A stretch of 50,009 nt of DNA from Marinovum algicola (GTDB taxonomy: Bacteria; Pseudomonadota; Alphaproteobacteria; Rhodobacterales; Rhodobacteraceae), in assembly GCF_900109145.1 (NCBI RefSeq), contig NZ_FNYY01000029.1, positions 1 through 50,009 of the forward strand, read 5' to 3'. The translations under genes and the position numbers were made by a program. Positions 24,910 through 35,699 of the stretch are shown here, in pieces (position 1 is the first letter of the stretch; every line of letters starts with the position of its first letter). A model generated the notes under the pieces. The model saw nothing but the letters and a program-made list of their open reading frames with translations, had not been told where the DNA came from and did not search any database.

Positions 24910-25749
24910 TTGCACCGGGAAGATCGTGGACACCGTTATCCCGTCCCCCCCCTCGTGTCAAACGCCCCCGGGACGCAGCCCGGGCAATTGTCGCGGGCGG
25001 CCTCCCCGGCGCCGGCGGTCTCGATCATCATGCCCTGCCTGAACGCCGCCGCCTGCCTGCCGCGCGCGGTGGCCTCGGTCACCGCCCAGACCCGGCACGA
25101 CTGGGAGCTGATCATCGCCGACGACGGCTCCTCGGACGCCACCCCGGCGCTGGCCCGGGAGAGAGCTGCCGCCGATCCGCGGATCCGGGTGCTGGCGGCA
25201 CCGGAGACCGGTCCGCGTGGCGTCGCCGCCGCCCGCAACCGCGGGATCGCCGTGGCGCGGGGGCGCTATCTGGCCTTTCTCGATGCCGATGACGAATGGC
25301 TGCCCGAGAAACTCGCCCGCCAGCTGGGCTGGATGCAGGCCGAGGGGCTGGCGCTGACCTACACCGGCTTCTGGCGCGTCCATGCCACCGGGCGGCGCGA
25401 GGTCCGGGTGCCCGCGCGGGTCGACCGGCAGAGGCTGCTGCGCGGCAATGTCATCGGCGTGCTCACCGCGATCTGCGACCGCGACCAGCTCGGGCCGATG
25501 GCGATGCCGCTGCTGCCGCTGCGGCAGGATTACGCCTTCTGGCTCGATCTGCTGAAACGCACCGAGGCGGCGCATGGGCTGCAGGTGCCGCTGGCCATCT
25601 ATCACGTGACGCCGGGGTCGCTCTCGGCCAACCGCTGGCGCGCCAGCGCCGCCACCTGGCGGATGTACCGCGAGCATGCCGGCCTGGGCCCCCTGCCCGC
25701 CGCCTGGTACCTGGCCAGCCATGTGATCCGGCGGCTGATCCGGGGTTAG
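24910..25749 (+). CDS. Glycosyltransferase family 2
   Basis: Predicted GT-A glycosyltransferase of up to 279 aa. The catalytic domain begins VSIIMPCLNAAACLPRAVASV, followed by WELIIADDGSSDATPAL, the VAAARNRGIAVARGRYLAFLDADDEW block with the DXD motif in LDADD, and LRQDYAFWLDLLKR, which is typical of GT2 enzymes of surface glycans. The start is uncertain: TTG at 24910 has a GGGTAGGG-like site upstream, and GTG at 24955 would remove 15 residues without a clear site; the conserved domain is unaffected. It is divergent from the short NeuB-like gene and convergent with the AAC(3)-like gene. Donor and acceptor are unknown. Confidence 0.83.
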   Translation: MHREDRGHRYPVPPLVSNAPGTQPGQLSRAASPAPAVSIIMPCLNAAACLPRAVASVTAQTRHDWELIIADDGSSDATPALARERAAADPRIRVLAAPETGPRGVAAARNRGIAVARGRYLAFLDADDEWLPEKLARQLGWMQAEGLALTYTGFWRVHATGRREVRVPARVDRQRLLRGNVIGVLTAICDRDQLGPMAMPLLPLRQDYAFWLDLLKRTEAAHGLQVPLAIYHVTPGSLSANRWRASAATWRMYREHAGLGPLPAAWYLASHVIRRLIRG

Positions 25750-25801
25750 GGGCTGCGGCACACACGCCAGAGACAGGCCTCAGATCCGACCGGTTCGGAG
25801 G

Positions 25802-26575
25802 CTATTTCTGTTCGTAGCTGAAAAGTACGCCTTCGACCTCTCCTGAGGTGATTGCCTGCGCGACGGCATCGAACATCTTACGGGCTTCGATCACACGCAG
25901 CCCATGCCCTTCGCCCGGTCGGCAGCCACTGTAGAGTCCCTGATCCCAGAGGCGCTCGTCCATCGGGTTCACATCGGTCAGCACCCCGCGTTCCAGATCA
26001 CGAACGTAGATTGAGAAATGCCGCTCACCTGTCACCCCATCCCAGTCGGTGAAAGGGCACGTGAAAACCTTGTGATAGCGATAGAAGACCCGATGCATCT
26101 CTTCCACGTAGTGATAGAAGGTCATGCTGTTCTGGCCCATCAAGTCCAGCACCGCGATCTTGCCACCTCGGCGATGCAGCATGGCAAAGGGCGAGTCGGT
26201 TCCGTAGCCACTGGAATTGTAGACCTTGCGAAACGCTTCGGCCTCGGCACCGAGAACGGCAAAGGAATAGGCCGGATGACCGGTGCGGACCGCTTCCGGG
26301 TGCTGTCGCGCCGCCTCGGTCAAGGCCCCCATGCGGGATTTCGAACTCCGCATATCAAAGGCGTCGCCTTTGCAAAAATTAAAGTTGAACAGCGGAAAGA
26401 GAACTGTGCCCTTCGGCCCCACAGCCTCAAGAAACGAGTCGCGGATCTGCTCGGGCGAATATCCGCGTTTGAGGGTCCGGCGGGTGCTGCTGTGCACCAG
26501 CACCATGTCGCCCTCAGAAATTCCAGCGGCGCGCCAGTCCTCGACCAGCGGTGTGATATCGGCGTCAGCGGTCAT
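25802..26575 (-). CDS. AAC(3)-family N-acetyltransferase, probably glycan modifying
   Basis: Predicted 257-aa acetyl-CoA-dependent transferase of the aminoglycoside 3-N-acetyltransferase fold. Family marks are DMVLVHSS at 23-30, GTVLFPLFNFNFC near 56-68, RMGALTEAAR at 81-90 and HPAYSFAVLG at 100-109 with the conserved His. In polysaccharide clusters this family acetylates amino sugars, and that is more likely here than antibiotic resistance. The ATG at 26575 overlaps the stop of the DUF4910 gene (ATGA). It is a candidate for the missing N-acetylation step of the pseudaminate route, normally PseH (a GNAT enzyme), but no sequence feature proves this. Codon use is visibly richer in A/T than in the pse genes. 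Confidence 0.82.
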   Translation of the reverse strand: MTADADITPLVEDWRAAGISEGDMVLVHSSTRRTLKRGYSPEQIRDSFLEAVGPKGTVLFPLFNFNFCKGDAFDMRSSKSRMGALTEAARQHPEAVRTGHPAYSFAVLGAEAEAFRKVYNSSGYGTDSPFAMLHRRGGKIAVLDLMGQNSMTFYHYVEEMHRVFYRYHKVFTCPFTDWDGVTGERHFSIYVRDLERGVLTDVNPMDERLWDQGLYSGCRPGEGHGLRVIEARKMFDAVAQAITSGEVEGVLFSYEQK

Positions 26576-27918
26576 GGATGCCTCTCCCCTTCGGATTTCA
26601 ACGCGATCATATCCTGTTGCAGCAGTTCTGTCAGGATCGGCAGTAGTTGATCGGGGCCACAGCCGATCCGGTCGCTGATCTCCACCAGCCCCCGCTGACC
26701 ATCGGCCAGCGACAAACACATCAGCAGCCGGTTGAGGGTCTGTCTACTGTCAGTTCTGCCGTCGGCAGAACTGCCGCGGTTCATCGGCGAGTTGATCGTC
26801 GGGTAAAGCCCGCGCCGGCCCAGTTGCGGCTCGCCATAGGGGTGCCGGTTTTGCAGCTTCAGCCCATCGAAATCAAAAACCTGCATGAACTCTGCAAGGG
26901 TATCGGCGGCACGCTCTACCTGTTCGATACGCATCAGGCGCTTGTCATCCGCCGACGTGTGGTATTCGACGAACTGACCATAGATCGTGCGTGCGGCCTG
27001 AATCACCGGATAGTTGAACCCCGGTGAGCAGAACTGCCGCTCGTCCGAGCCGGACGTTGGGGTGAAGGGCCGGATCTGGAAGCGTTCGGGATAAAGTTCG
27101 GAAAAGCGCCGTGCCAGCCGGTCGATACTGCTCGGATTGTCCAACCAGTCCCGGCGCGACATTTTGAAACTGAGCGTATCGCGATATCCACCGAGGCAGG
27201 TCAATACCAGCCCGCCGCGCAACTTCGGCCCCAATTGATCTCCGAATTTTGACAGATAGGCGATCGAGCCCAGCGTTTCCGGACAGAGCAGGAAGCGATA
27301 GGTGAACCGCCGCCGGGGTAGTGCCTTGAGCCGTTCATACAGGCGCAACAGACCCAAGGGCCCCGAGAGTTCATTGTTGGCCATGCTGGGATGGCAGAGA
27401 TAGGAGCTGATCAGCACCACCTCGTCGCTTTCTCCCGGCAGGTCGCAGGTGGCAAAATTGACCTCGCCGTCATAATGCGAGGTGCGAATGTCGATAGTGT
27501 ACTCGCCCTCCCTCAGCGCCATACGCTGACGATGCGGCAGGCAGAACCCCCAACGTGGATTGTAATAGCTTGTCACATAGGGAATGGCGTCGGGCAGATG
27601 CGGCAGCGAGTGCAGATGCGGCTGCAACTCTTCCAGCGACATCTTGCCCTGAAAGGCCTGCGAGTAATTAACCAGGTGTAGATTGTGGTCAGCGAAGTCG
27701 CAGACCACCTCGCCATCCGGTCCAATCAGCCGGGCGCTTTCCACGGCCCATTCCGGCGGCACCGTCCAGTCAAGCACCTCGGTACCGCTCGGGATGCCGT
27801 GCATCTCGAGTGGCATGACTTCGCCGAAGATATTCAAGCTATCGCGCAGCCCCGGCCCCGTGATGCTGCGGCACAGTGGGAAAAGCCTGTCATACAGGGC
27901 GGAGAGTTCAGTCAACAT
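26572..27918 (-). CDS. DUF4910 (M28-like) aminopeptidase-fold protein
   Basis: Predicted 448-aa protein of the DUF4910/DUF2172 group found in polysaccharide clusters. It combines an M28-like zinc hydrolase core with inserted and C-terminal winged-helix parts. Candidate metal/catalytic residues are H176 and N182 in LCHPSMANNE, E214 in CPETLGS, D292 in SGSDERQF and H320 in VEYHTSADD. The N-terminus LYDRLFPLCRSITGPGLRDSL and the DWTVPPEW segment are characteristic. The C-terminus (ADGQRGLVEISDRIGCGPDQLLPILTELLQQDMI) looks like a winged helix. ATG 27918 with an AAAGG site is preferred over an open extension of 39 codons. It overlaps the AAC(3)-like gene, suggesting a joint task such as amide removal followed by reacylation; this is inference. 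Confidence 0.8.
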   Translation of the reverse strand: MLTELSALYDRLFPLCRSITGPGLRDSLNIFGEVMPLEMHGIPSGTEVLDWTVPPEWAVESARLIGPDGEVVCDFADHNLHLVNYSQAFQGKMSLEELQPHLHSLPHLPDAIPYVTSYYNPRWGFCLPHRQRMALREGEYTIDIRTSHYDGEVNFATCDLPGESDEVVLISSYLCHPSMANNELSGPLGLLRLYERLKALPRRRFTYRFLLCPETLGSIAYLSKFGDQLGPKLRGGLVLTCLGGYRDTLSFKMSRRDWLDNPSSIDRLARRFSELYPERFQIRPFTPTSGSDERQFCSPGFNYPVIQAARTIYGQFVEYHTSADDKRLMRIEQVERAADTLAEFMQVFDFDGLKLQNRHPYGEPQLGRRGLYPTINSPMNRGSSADGRTDSRQTLNRLLMCLSLADGQRGLVEISDRIGCGPDQLLPILTELLQQDMIALKSEGERHP

Positions 27919-27961
27919 ATCTGGAAACCTTTGTCGGAAAAGTCGTGATCGCGGCGGGCTG

Positions 27962-30900
27962 TCAGGCGCGCCATCTCGATGCGCGAGCCGTGCCGGCCCC
28001 AGGCGACTTCGCAGAGTTTTCCCCACCTCCACCATGTAGCGCTTGCAACGGCACGCCGACGGGATGGCCCGGCTCGAACCGCTCCCCCAGCGCCCGTCCG
28101 GTCAACTCGGCCACCGCGGTATCGGCACCGACCCTGTAGCGCTCGAGATCCTCCTGGAACCAATAAGGCGGATAGAGCACCTTGTTGGTCACCGGCCGGG
28201 CGTGGAAACGATAGGGCTGAGTGAAATTGTCATTGGCCATGTAATCGAGCCAGACCGCCGCCCGCTCGCGCAGGTCTGGCGCCACTTCCAAGGGCTTTTC
28301 AAATCGAAGATAGGCTTCGAACTCTTCCACAGTCTGCGGCTGGACATGTCCGATCGGGTAATCGATCGGCGCGTAATGGCCCGCCAGGATACAGGGGATG
28401 CCCAGAAGCCCCAGCTCGATCGTTGTCGTCCCATTGTAGATCAGCCCCACATCCATCCGCTCGCGCATGTCGTGGATGTCGAACCAGCGGTGCCCGAGAA
28501 AGGCGGCATTGTCGCCCAGCGGCTCTTCGATCAGGTCGCGGAAATATTCCGTCGGGAAGGTGGCGATCTGGTTGTTAAGCTCATGCGGATGCGGCTTGAT
28601 CAGCAGCAGCGTGTTACTGCCACGGACCGCACGGATGGAATGATTGATCCATTCCTTCATGCTCGCATGCACCGGGCCGCCGTCAAACGGTGCGCCAATA
28701 TCACAGACCACCTTGCCGAAGGCGCAGACCACCTTGCCGCCCATCGCCCGCCAGGCCTTGATCCGGCGATCGAGTTCGTCGGCCTCGGGCGGGCGGCCCT
28801 TGGTGCCCTCGGTCGAACGCTTGACCTTGGTGATCGGCGCGAACCGTTCGAGGATCTCGGGCAGGGCCTCCTGCCGCTGGCGGTAATATTCCTCGAAATT
28901 CTCGGGCAGCGGGAAGCTGGGAGTGCGCACATGCGGGGCACGCGTCATGTTGCGCAGCACGAAGCGCTGCGAGACATTCGTGGCAAAGTTGCTGAAATAG
29001 TTCTGATACCCATTGGCCGCGGCGAGATAAAAGAAATTGTCCGGGTCGCCGTGGGCATCGCAATAGGCCCGGAACAGAGAATCCGGTAGCCGGCAGTTGA
29101 ATTGCGAAATACAGGCCACGCGCCGCCCGGTCTCACGTTGCTGGCGGTGCGCATACTCCACCACCCGTGCCATCGCCTGGGTCCACTCGGAGAGACCGCC
29201 CAGATACTTCTGCAATTCGGGGCATTGGTAATTGATCGTGTAGCGCCGACGATTGATCGCCGCGTCCTCCCAGACCGGATGGGACAAGTCGATCTCGCCC
29301 CAACGAATGCGTCCCTTGCCAATATCCACATGGAAATCCTGCGGGGCGGGCATGCACTCCTTGGCCTCGTCGCTGAAGCGAAGGTTGGGGCTAATGGCGC
29401 CGTTCATCACATCGATCGAGGAGTCTCCGGTCGCCTCGAAAGGCAACAGGCCTCCGACCAGCGGCACCACCGCCCAGCCGCGCCTCTTGAACTCCAGGAG
29501 AACCATCAGCGGATACCGGCGCAGGTGATCGACATTGCGCGGCGCTATGAGAACGACCCCCTCGGGATCGCGTGGCTGCGGCACGCTCTGGAAGATCTGC
29601 GCCGTCTCGATCAGGAAGCGCAACTCACCCACGCGCTTGATCAGGGTGTAGCTGGAATAGCCGTTGAGCGCACTGGGGTTGGCCAGCAGCTGGCCATGCA
29701 CTTCGCCGACGATCTTCAGCGCCTCCTTGAAGCGGCACTGACGCTGAAGGATATTGGCGTAATAAAGCAGCCCGTGACGGCGGTGCAGGTTCTTCGGCAG
29801 GCGCTTGAAGAAGGCGTCGGCCTTCTTGTATTGTCGCGCGGTCATCGCCCAGCGGAAATAGAACTGCATGTCGCGGTTGATCGTCGGCTTGATCGTGTCG
29901 AGCTTGGCGGCGATCCGGCCTGCGCTTTCGGTATGGGCCTCGTCGCGCACGATCGCCTGCGGCGCCGGCCAGAGCGCCGGCAGCAGATCGTCGCGGTCCG
30001 CCAGGGCCTCGAGCCGGGCGACGATGCGGGCCTGGGTGTCGGCCATGTCGAGCCGCTGGGTCAGCGCCAGCCAGCTGCACAGGGTCAACACCGTCTCGGT
30101 GGCCATGGCCTGGGTGTCGACCGCCGCATCGGTCAGCAGCCAGTCCAGATCCGCCTCGATATCGGCCAACCGCTGCCGGGCCAGGGCGTAATCGGCGGAG
30201 TAATCGGGCACGTGGCGGATGCCGGTGCGCAGCATCTCCTCGACCGCACGCACCTTGCCGCCAAGGCTGTCGGCGGCGGCGAATTCGGCATCGCAGACCC
30301 TGAGATATTCCTCGCGGTCGCGGCCCTGAAGCGCATGTTCCTTAAACGATAGGAACTGTTTCTCGGCCGCTTCCTCGGTCACCTGGGCCTGCGCCTTGCT
30401 CTTGTCGGACGAGATCGCCACCCGGGGCGCCTCGGCGCCGACCGTGTTGAACAGGCCCTTGTAGGATCCGGCCTCGTCGGCCCAGTCCATCTGCTCGCGG
30501 GCAATCTGGTCGACCGCGCGCCAGGTGGTCTGCAACAGCTTGAAGCGGCGGGCCACCAGCGCGTCGGGCGCGTCGAAGGGATGGGCGATCTCATCCACCA
30601 GCGAGCGGTTGGCGGCATGATAATCCCCGTCCATCGCCCGGCAGAGCGCGATCAGATGGGTCAGGAAGGCGCTTTCCTTGAACCGGTCGCGGGCCTTGAG
30701 CGCACAGCGCAGCATGCGCTTGCGGCCGACCTCGCTGACAAGCTGCTGGGCGATCAGCCGCCCGGCCTGATACTGGCCGGCGCGGTAGGTGCGCTCGAGC
30801 TCGGCCATGATCTTGAGGATCTCGACGAAATTCTTGGACTTGAGATGCCGCGGCATCAGCCCGCGCAGCCGCAGCGCCCGCAGTTGCGCGCCCTCATCGT

Positions 30901-31114
30901 ATTGCCCGGCGGCCTCATAGGCCTCGGCCCGCATGTGCAGCACCCGGGGGTCATCGGGATAATAGCGCCCCGGCACCGAGAGGATGCGCTGTGCCATGTT
31001 CGGCTTGGCGCGGTCGAGAAAGAAACGGCCGAATTTCAGAGGGGCCCGAATGAACAGCTTGCGGCCAAACTCGCTGTGCATGAACCCTGCGTCGCTCTGC
31101 TTCGTCTCGGACAT
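27962..31114 (-). CDS. Large solenoid protein with C-terminal GT-B-like glycan transferase domain
   Basis: Predicted 1050-aa protein. Residues 1 to about 530 are mostly alpha-helical with TPR-like pairs (RVLHMRAEAYEAAGQYDEGAQLRALRLRG is one region). Residues about 530-980 look like a capsule-type GT-B enzyme: EGVVLIAPRNVDHLRRYPLMVLLEF near 540, LLLIKPHPHELNNQIA near 836-851 and GLIYNGTTTIELGLLGIPCILAGHYAP near 889-915, similar in pattern to KpsC/Kdo-transferase-like proteins. The last 70 residues are low complexity. A GGGG-rich ribosome-binding site precedes the ATG. It lies downstream of pseB-pseC after a 229-bp gap with a hairpin and upstream of the DUF4910 gene. G/C content is clearly lower in the transferase half than in the N-terminal half. 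Specific function unknown. Confidence 0.7.
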   Translation of the reverse strand: MSETKQSDAGFMHSEFGRKLFIRAPLKFGRFFLDRAKPNMAQRILSVPGRYYPDDPRVLHMRAEAYEAAGQYDEGAQLRALRLRGLMPRHLKSKNFVEILKIMAELERTYRAGQYQAGRLIAQQLVSEVGRKRMLRCALKARDRFKESAFLTHLIALCRAMDGDYHAANRSLVDEIAHPFDAPDALVARRFKLLQTTWRAVDQIAREQMDWADEAGSYKGLFNTVGAEAPRVAISSDKSKAQAQVTEEAAEKQFLSFKEHALQGRDREEYLRVCDAEFAAADSLGGKVRAVEEMLRTGIRHVPDYSADYALARQRLADIEADLDWLLTDAAVDTQAMATETVLTLCSWLALTQRLDMADTQARIVARLEALADRDDLLPALWPAPQAIVRDEAHTESAGRIAAKLDTIKPTINRDMQFYFRWAMTARQYKKADAFFKRLPKNLHRRHGLLYYANILQRQCRFKEALKIVGEVHGQLLANPSALNGYSSYTLIKRVGELRFLIETAQIFQSVPQPRDPEGVVLIAPRNVDHLRRYPLMVLLEFKRRGWAVVPLVGGLLPFEATGDSSIDVMNGAISPNLRFSDEAKECMPAPQDFHVDIGKGRIRWGEIDLSHPVWEDAAINRRRYTINYQCPELQKYLGGLSEWTQAMARVVEYAHRQQRETGRRVACISQFNCRLPDSLFRAYCDAHGDPDNFFYLAAANGYQNYFSNFATNVSQRFVLRNMTRAPHVRTPSFPLPENFEEYYRQRQEALPEILERFAPITKVKRSTEGTKGRPPEADELDRRIKAWRAMGGKVVCAFGKVVCDIGAPFDGGPVHASMKEWINHSIRAVRGSNTLLLIKPHPHELNNQIATFPTEYFRDLIEEPLGDNAAFLGHRWFDIHDMRERMDVGLIYNGTTTIELGLLGIPCILAGHYAPIDYPIGHVQPQTVEEFEAYLRFEKPLEVAPDLRERAAVWLDYMANDNFTQPYRFHARPVTNKVLYPPYWFQEDLERYRVGADTAVAELTGRALGERFEPGHPVGVPLQALHGGGGENSAKSPGAGTARASRWRA

Positions 31115-31304
31115 CTTTACCCCTGCTGCGCGCCCTCGCCGGGACGCATTGAAATCAAGCCAAAACCATCAACGGACGATAAATCAATATATTCGACAAT
31201 ATCCGCGAGCGGCCGGCCGGATCACTCGCCTCTAGCCTGTGTTGCATCGGTGCCAAACGAGTACCGCCCCTGAGGAGATACCTCATGCCCCCCGTGCGAC
31301 GCAA

Positions 31305-31334
31305 GCGATCCGCCACTGAAAGGCGGCGGATCGC
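31305..31334 (-). terminator. Hairpin downstream of pseC
   Basis: GCGATCCGCC (31305-31314) and GGCGGATCGC (31325-31334) form a perfect 10-bp stem with a 10-nt loop, starting 10 bp after the pseC stop. It is a plausible terminator or processing site within the 229-bp gap before the 1050-aa gene. It lacks an obvious T-run. The rest of the gap holds an A/T-rich stretch around 31160-31205 that could carry a promoter, but no clear pair was resolved. Confidence 0.5.
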
Positions 31335-31343
31335 GGTAGCTAT

Positions 31344-33502
<2,159 letters not shown>

Positions 33503-33615
33503 TCAAATCTCCTAGAGAGTCATGGGGCGCTCGTTAGCCTACTTCCCCGATTTTGACAACTCTGGAAAACGCCCCTGCGGCACCCTCTTGACAGCCGGTT
33601 AAGCCAGCGTGCGAA

Positions 33616-33637
33616 GGCTTTGCCGATCGGCAAGGCC
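33616..33637. promoter_or_regulatory. Palindrome in the pseB/DUF2793 intergenic region
   Basis: TTGCCGATCGGCAA (33620-33633) is a perfect 14-bp palindrome, extendable to 22 bp with one G-T mismatch. It lies about 60 bp upstream of the DUF2793 start and about 115 bp upstream of pseB on the other side. Two TTGACA hexamers (33553-33558 and 33588-33593) are nearby without a convincing -10 partner. An operator function is possible but unproven. Confidence 0.35.
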
Positions 33638-33697
33638 GGGTCTGATAGGGCTGCGGGACCGGACCTCACCGCCCCGCGCAACCCTATGGAGAATCCC

Positions 33698-34666
33698 ATG
33701 CCCAGCCTTTCGCCCAGCCTCTCGCTGCCCTACCTGCAACCGTCGCAGGCCCAGAAGCATGTCACCCACAACGAGGCCCTGCGCCGGCTGGACGCGCTGG
33801 TGCAGCTCCGGGTGGCGGAATTCAATGCCGTCACCCCGCCGGCCAGCCCGGCGGAGGGCGACACCCATGCCTTGGGCACCGGTGCCGGCGGCGCCTGGGC
33901 CGGGCAGGACGGCCGGCTGGCCTGCTACGGCGACGGCGCCTGGCTGTTCGTCGATCCCCAGGAGGGCTGGCGCGCCTGGGGGCTGGCCGAAAACCGCCTG
34001 CGGGTGTTTTCCGCCGGCAGTTGGCTGGCGGTGGTGCCGCCGCTGGAAAATCTGACCGGCCTGGGGGTCGGCACCAGTTCAGATGCCACCAACCGGCTGG
34101 CGGTGGCCTCGGAGGCGGCGCTCTTTACCCATGCCGGCAGCGACCACCGGCTGACGATCAACAAGGCCACGGCGACCGACACCGCCTCGGTGGTGCTGCA
34201 ATCCGGCTGGTCCGGGCGGGCCGAGCTGGGGCTGGCGGGCGACGAGGATTTTCAGATCCGGGTCAGCGCCGACGGCAACGCCTGGACCCCGGGGCTGAGC
34301 CTGCGCCGGGCCGATGGCCTGGCCCGGGTGCCCTGCCTGATGGCCGGCGCGATCGACATCGCCAACGATGCCGTGGGCTATGTGCCGACCCCCGGCGCCG
34401 GAGGCATGGTGGCGCTCAATCTCGTCGACCCGGATTATCCCCAGGCACCGCATTCGGGGCTGTTCTCCTATGACACCGGCCCGTCGCTGGCGCTGCTCAC
34501 CCTGGCGCGCGGGGCCAGCCTCGAAAACCACGGCGGCTCGGTACTCTCCGGCACCACCGGCACCGATGGGCGCTCCTCTGTCGCGGTGCGCGACGGCGAA
34601 TTGCAGATCGAGAACCGCCATGGCGGGCCGCGCCGCTATGCCTACAGCTTTCTCAACACCTACTGA
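33698..34666 (+). CDS. DUF2793 domain protein
   Basis: Predicted 322-aa protein. The N-terminal SLPYLQPSQAQKHVTHNEAL segment followed by RRLDALVQLRV is the signature of DUF2793, a family common in Rhodobacterales and often seen beside phage-tail-like or cell-surface genes. The middle is rich in short beta segments (GVGTSSDATNRLAVAS, LTINKATATDTASVVLQSG) as in tail-fibre/appendage proteins, and the C-terminus ends in RRYAYSFLNTY. ATG 33698 has a GGAG site six bases upstream and is preferred to ATG 33686. No other phage gene is present, so it may be a surface or matrix protein of the glycan cluster. Function unknown. Confidence 0.75.
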   Translation: MPSLSPSLSLPYLQPSQAQKHVTHNEALRRLDALVQLRVAEFNAVTPPASPAEGDTHALGTGAGGAWAGQDGRLACYGDGAWLFVDPQEGWRAWGLAENRLRVFSAGSWLAVVPPLENLTGLGVGTSSDATNRLAVASEAALFTHAGSDHRLTINKATATDTASVVLQSGWSGRAELGLAGDEDFQIRVSADGNAWTPGLSLRRADGLARVPCLMAGAIDIANDAVGYVPTPGAGGMVALNLVDPDYPQAPHSGLFSYDTGPSLALLTLARGASLENHGGSVLSGTTGTDGRSSVAVRDGELQIENRHGGPRRYAYSFLNTY

Positions 34667-34687
34667 GGATGCCCGGGCGGGCGGTCA

Positions 34688-34707
34688 GCGGAAAGGTCCG
34701 CGCTTTT
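34688..34707 (+). terminator. Possible intrinsic terminator after the DUF2793 gene
   Basis: GCGGA and TCCGC form a 5-bp stem around AAGG, followed by GC and TTTT, starting 22 bp after the stop codon. The stem is short but the T-run is in the right place. Confidence 0.4.
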
Positions 34708-34814
34708 CCCGTGTTTTCAAGGACATTCGCAACACTATCGTAAAAACGCCCTGTCCGCCGATTGCAACGCGGGGCCCGGCGTGAGATGTCAGTCAAAACC
34801 GGAATTGAAGCACG

Positions 34815-35699
34815 ATGAAGACTGAACCGCAGAAATTTACACCGATTGCCATACCGAACAGGTCGCGCAGCTGCCCGGCCTGTGGCGCGGATGCGCTGGA
34901 ATATGCCAGCGATTACCCCTCCAATGTGAAACCCTTCGCGCTGGAAACGCTCCTTTATTGCACCGCCTGCGGGTTGGCCCATGTGCCGGATTCCAGCCAG
35001 ATGCTGGCCGATTACTACCTCCAGGATTACGCCCAGACCAACCGCAAGGACCGCGATGTCAACCCCGAGATCTATTTCTCGGAGGCCCATCGCGAAAGCT
35101 CGCAGATGATGCGGCGCTATTACGCCCGCGCCCGCGCCCAGGTGATCCGGCTCAAGAAACACGAAGGACGCTTCAACCGGGTACTCGATTTCGGCAGCGG
35201 GCCGGGATACCTGCTGCACATCAGCCATGCCCGCGAGCCGCATGCCTATGAACCCGATCAGGAAAGCAAGAAATACCTCGATTACATCGGCGCCCGGCAA
35301 TACGACGCGCTCGATGAGATCCCGCAGGGCTATTTCGATGTCATCGTCGCCTCGCATACCGTCGAGCACCTGGTGGCCGAGGAGCTGATCGAGACGCTGC
35401 GGCATCTGGTCGGCGCACTGCGCCCACATGGGCTGATGCTGATCGAGGTGCCGCAGGGCGGCCATTCCTATCTGCATCTGGAAGGCGCGCGGCAGGATCC
35501 GCATACGCTGTTCTTCACCCCGCAGGCGCTGGTCGAGGCGGTCACCCGGGCCGGCGGCGACATCGTCTTTGCCGGGGCGGTGGCCAAGCCCGAGATCCCG
35601 CGCCGCGACAAGCCGATCTACACCCCCGAAGGCTCGGCCTTCAACAAGGTGAACCGTGGCGGGCTCACGGTGATCTGTCGTCCGCCGCAGTCGGAATGA
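34815..35699 (+). CDS. Zinc-ribbon class I SAM-dependent methyltransferase
   Basis: Predicted 294-aa methyltransferase. An N-terminal zinc-ribbon-like pair (C20, C23 and C49, C52 in CPAC and CTAC) precedes a class I SAM fold with the glycine loop VLDFGSGPGYLL at 123-134, IVASHTVEHLVAEELI as the post-motif region and GLMLIEVPQGGHSY. This organisation is common in sugar methyltransferases of polysaccharide clusters. Its 3' end overlaps the convergent rfbA gene by 35 bp. It may O-methylate a rhamnose or other residue of the exported glycan; the substrate is inference. Confidence 0.82.
   Translation: MKTEPQKFTPIAIPNRSRSCPACGADALEYASDYPSNVKPFALETLLYCTACGLAHVPDSSQMLADYYLQDYAQTNRKDRDVNPEIYFSEAHRESSQMMRRYYARARAQVIRLKKHEGRFNRVLDFGSGPGYLLHISHAREPHAYEPDQESKKYLDYIGARQYDALDEIPQGYFDVIVASHTVEHLVAEELIETLRHLVGALRPHGLMLIEVPQGGHSYLHLEGARQDPHTLFFTPQALVEAVTRAGGDIVFAGAVAKPEIPRRDKPIYTPEGSAFNKVNRGGLTVICRPPQSE

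Noticed and set aside
25802-26575. Aminoglycoside resistance gene
   Set aside because: The fold is AAC(3)-like, but overlap with DUF4910 and the glycan setting favour sugar N-acetylation.
33698-34666. Prophage or gene transfer agent segment
   Set aside because: Only a DUF2793 protein is present; no capsid, terminase, portal or integrase genes flank it.
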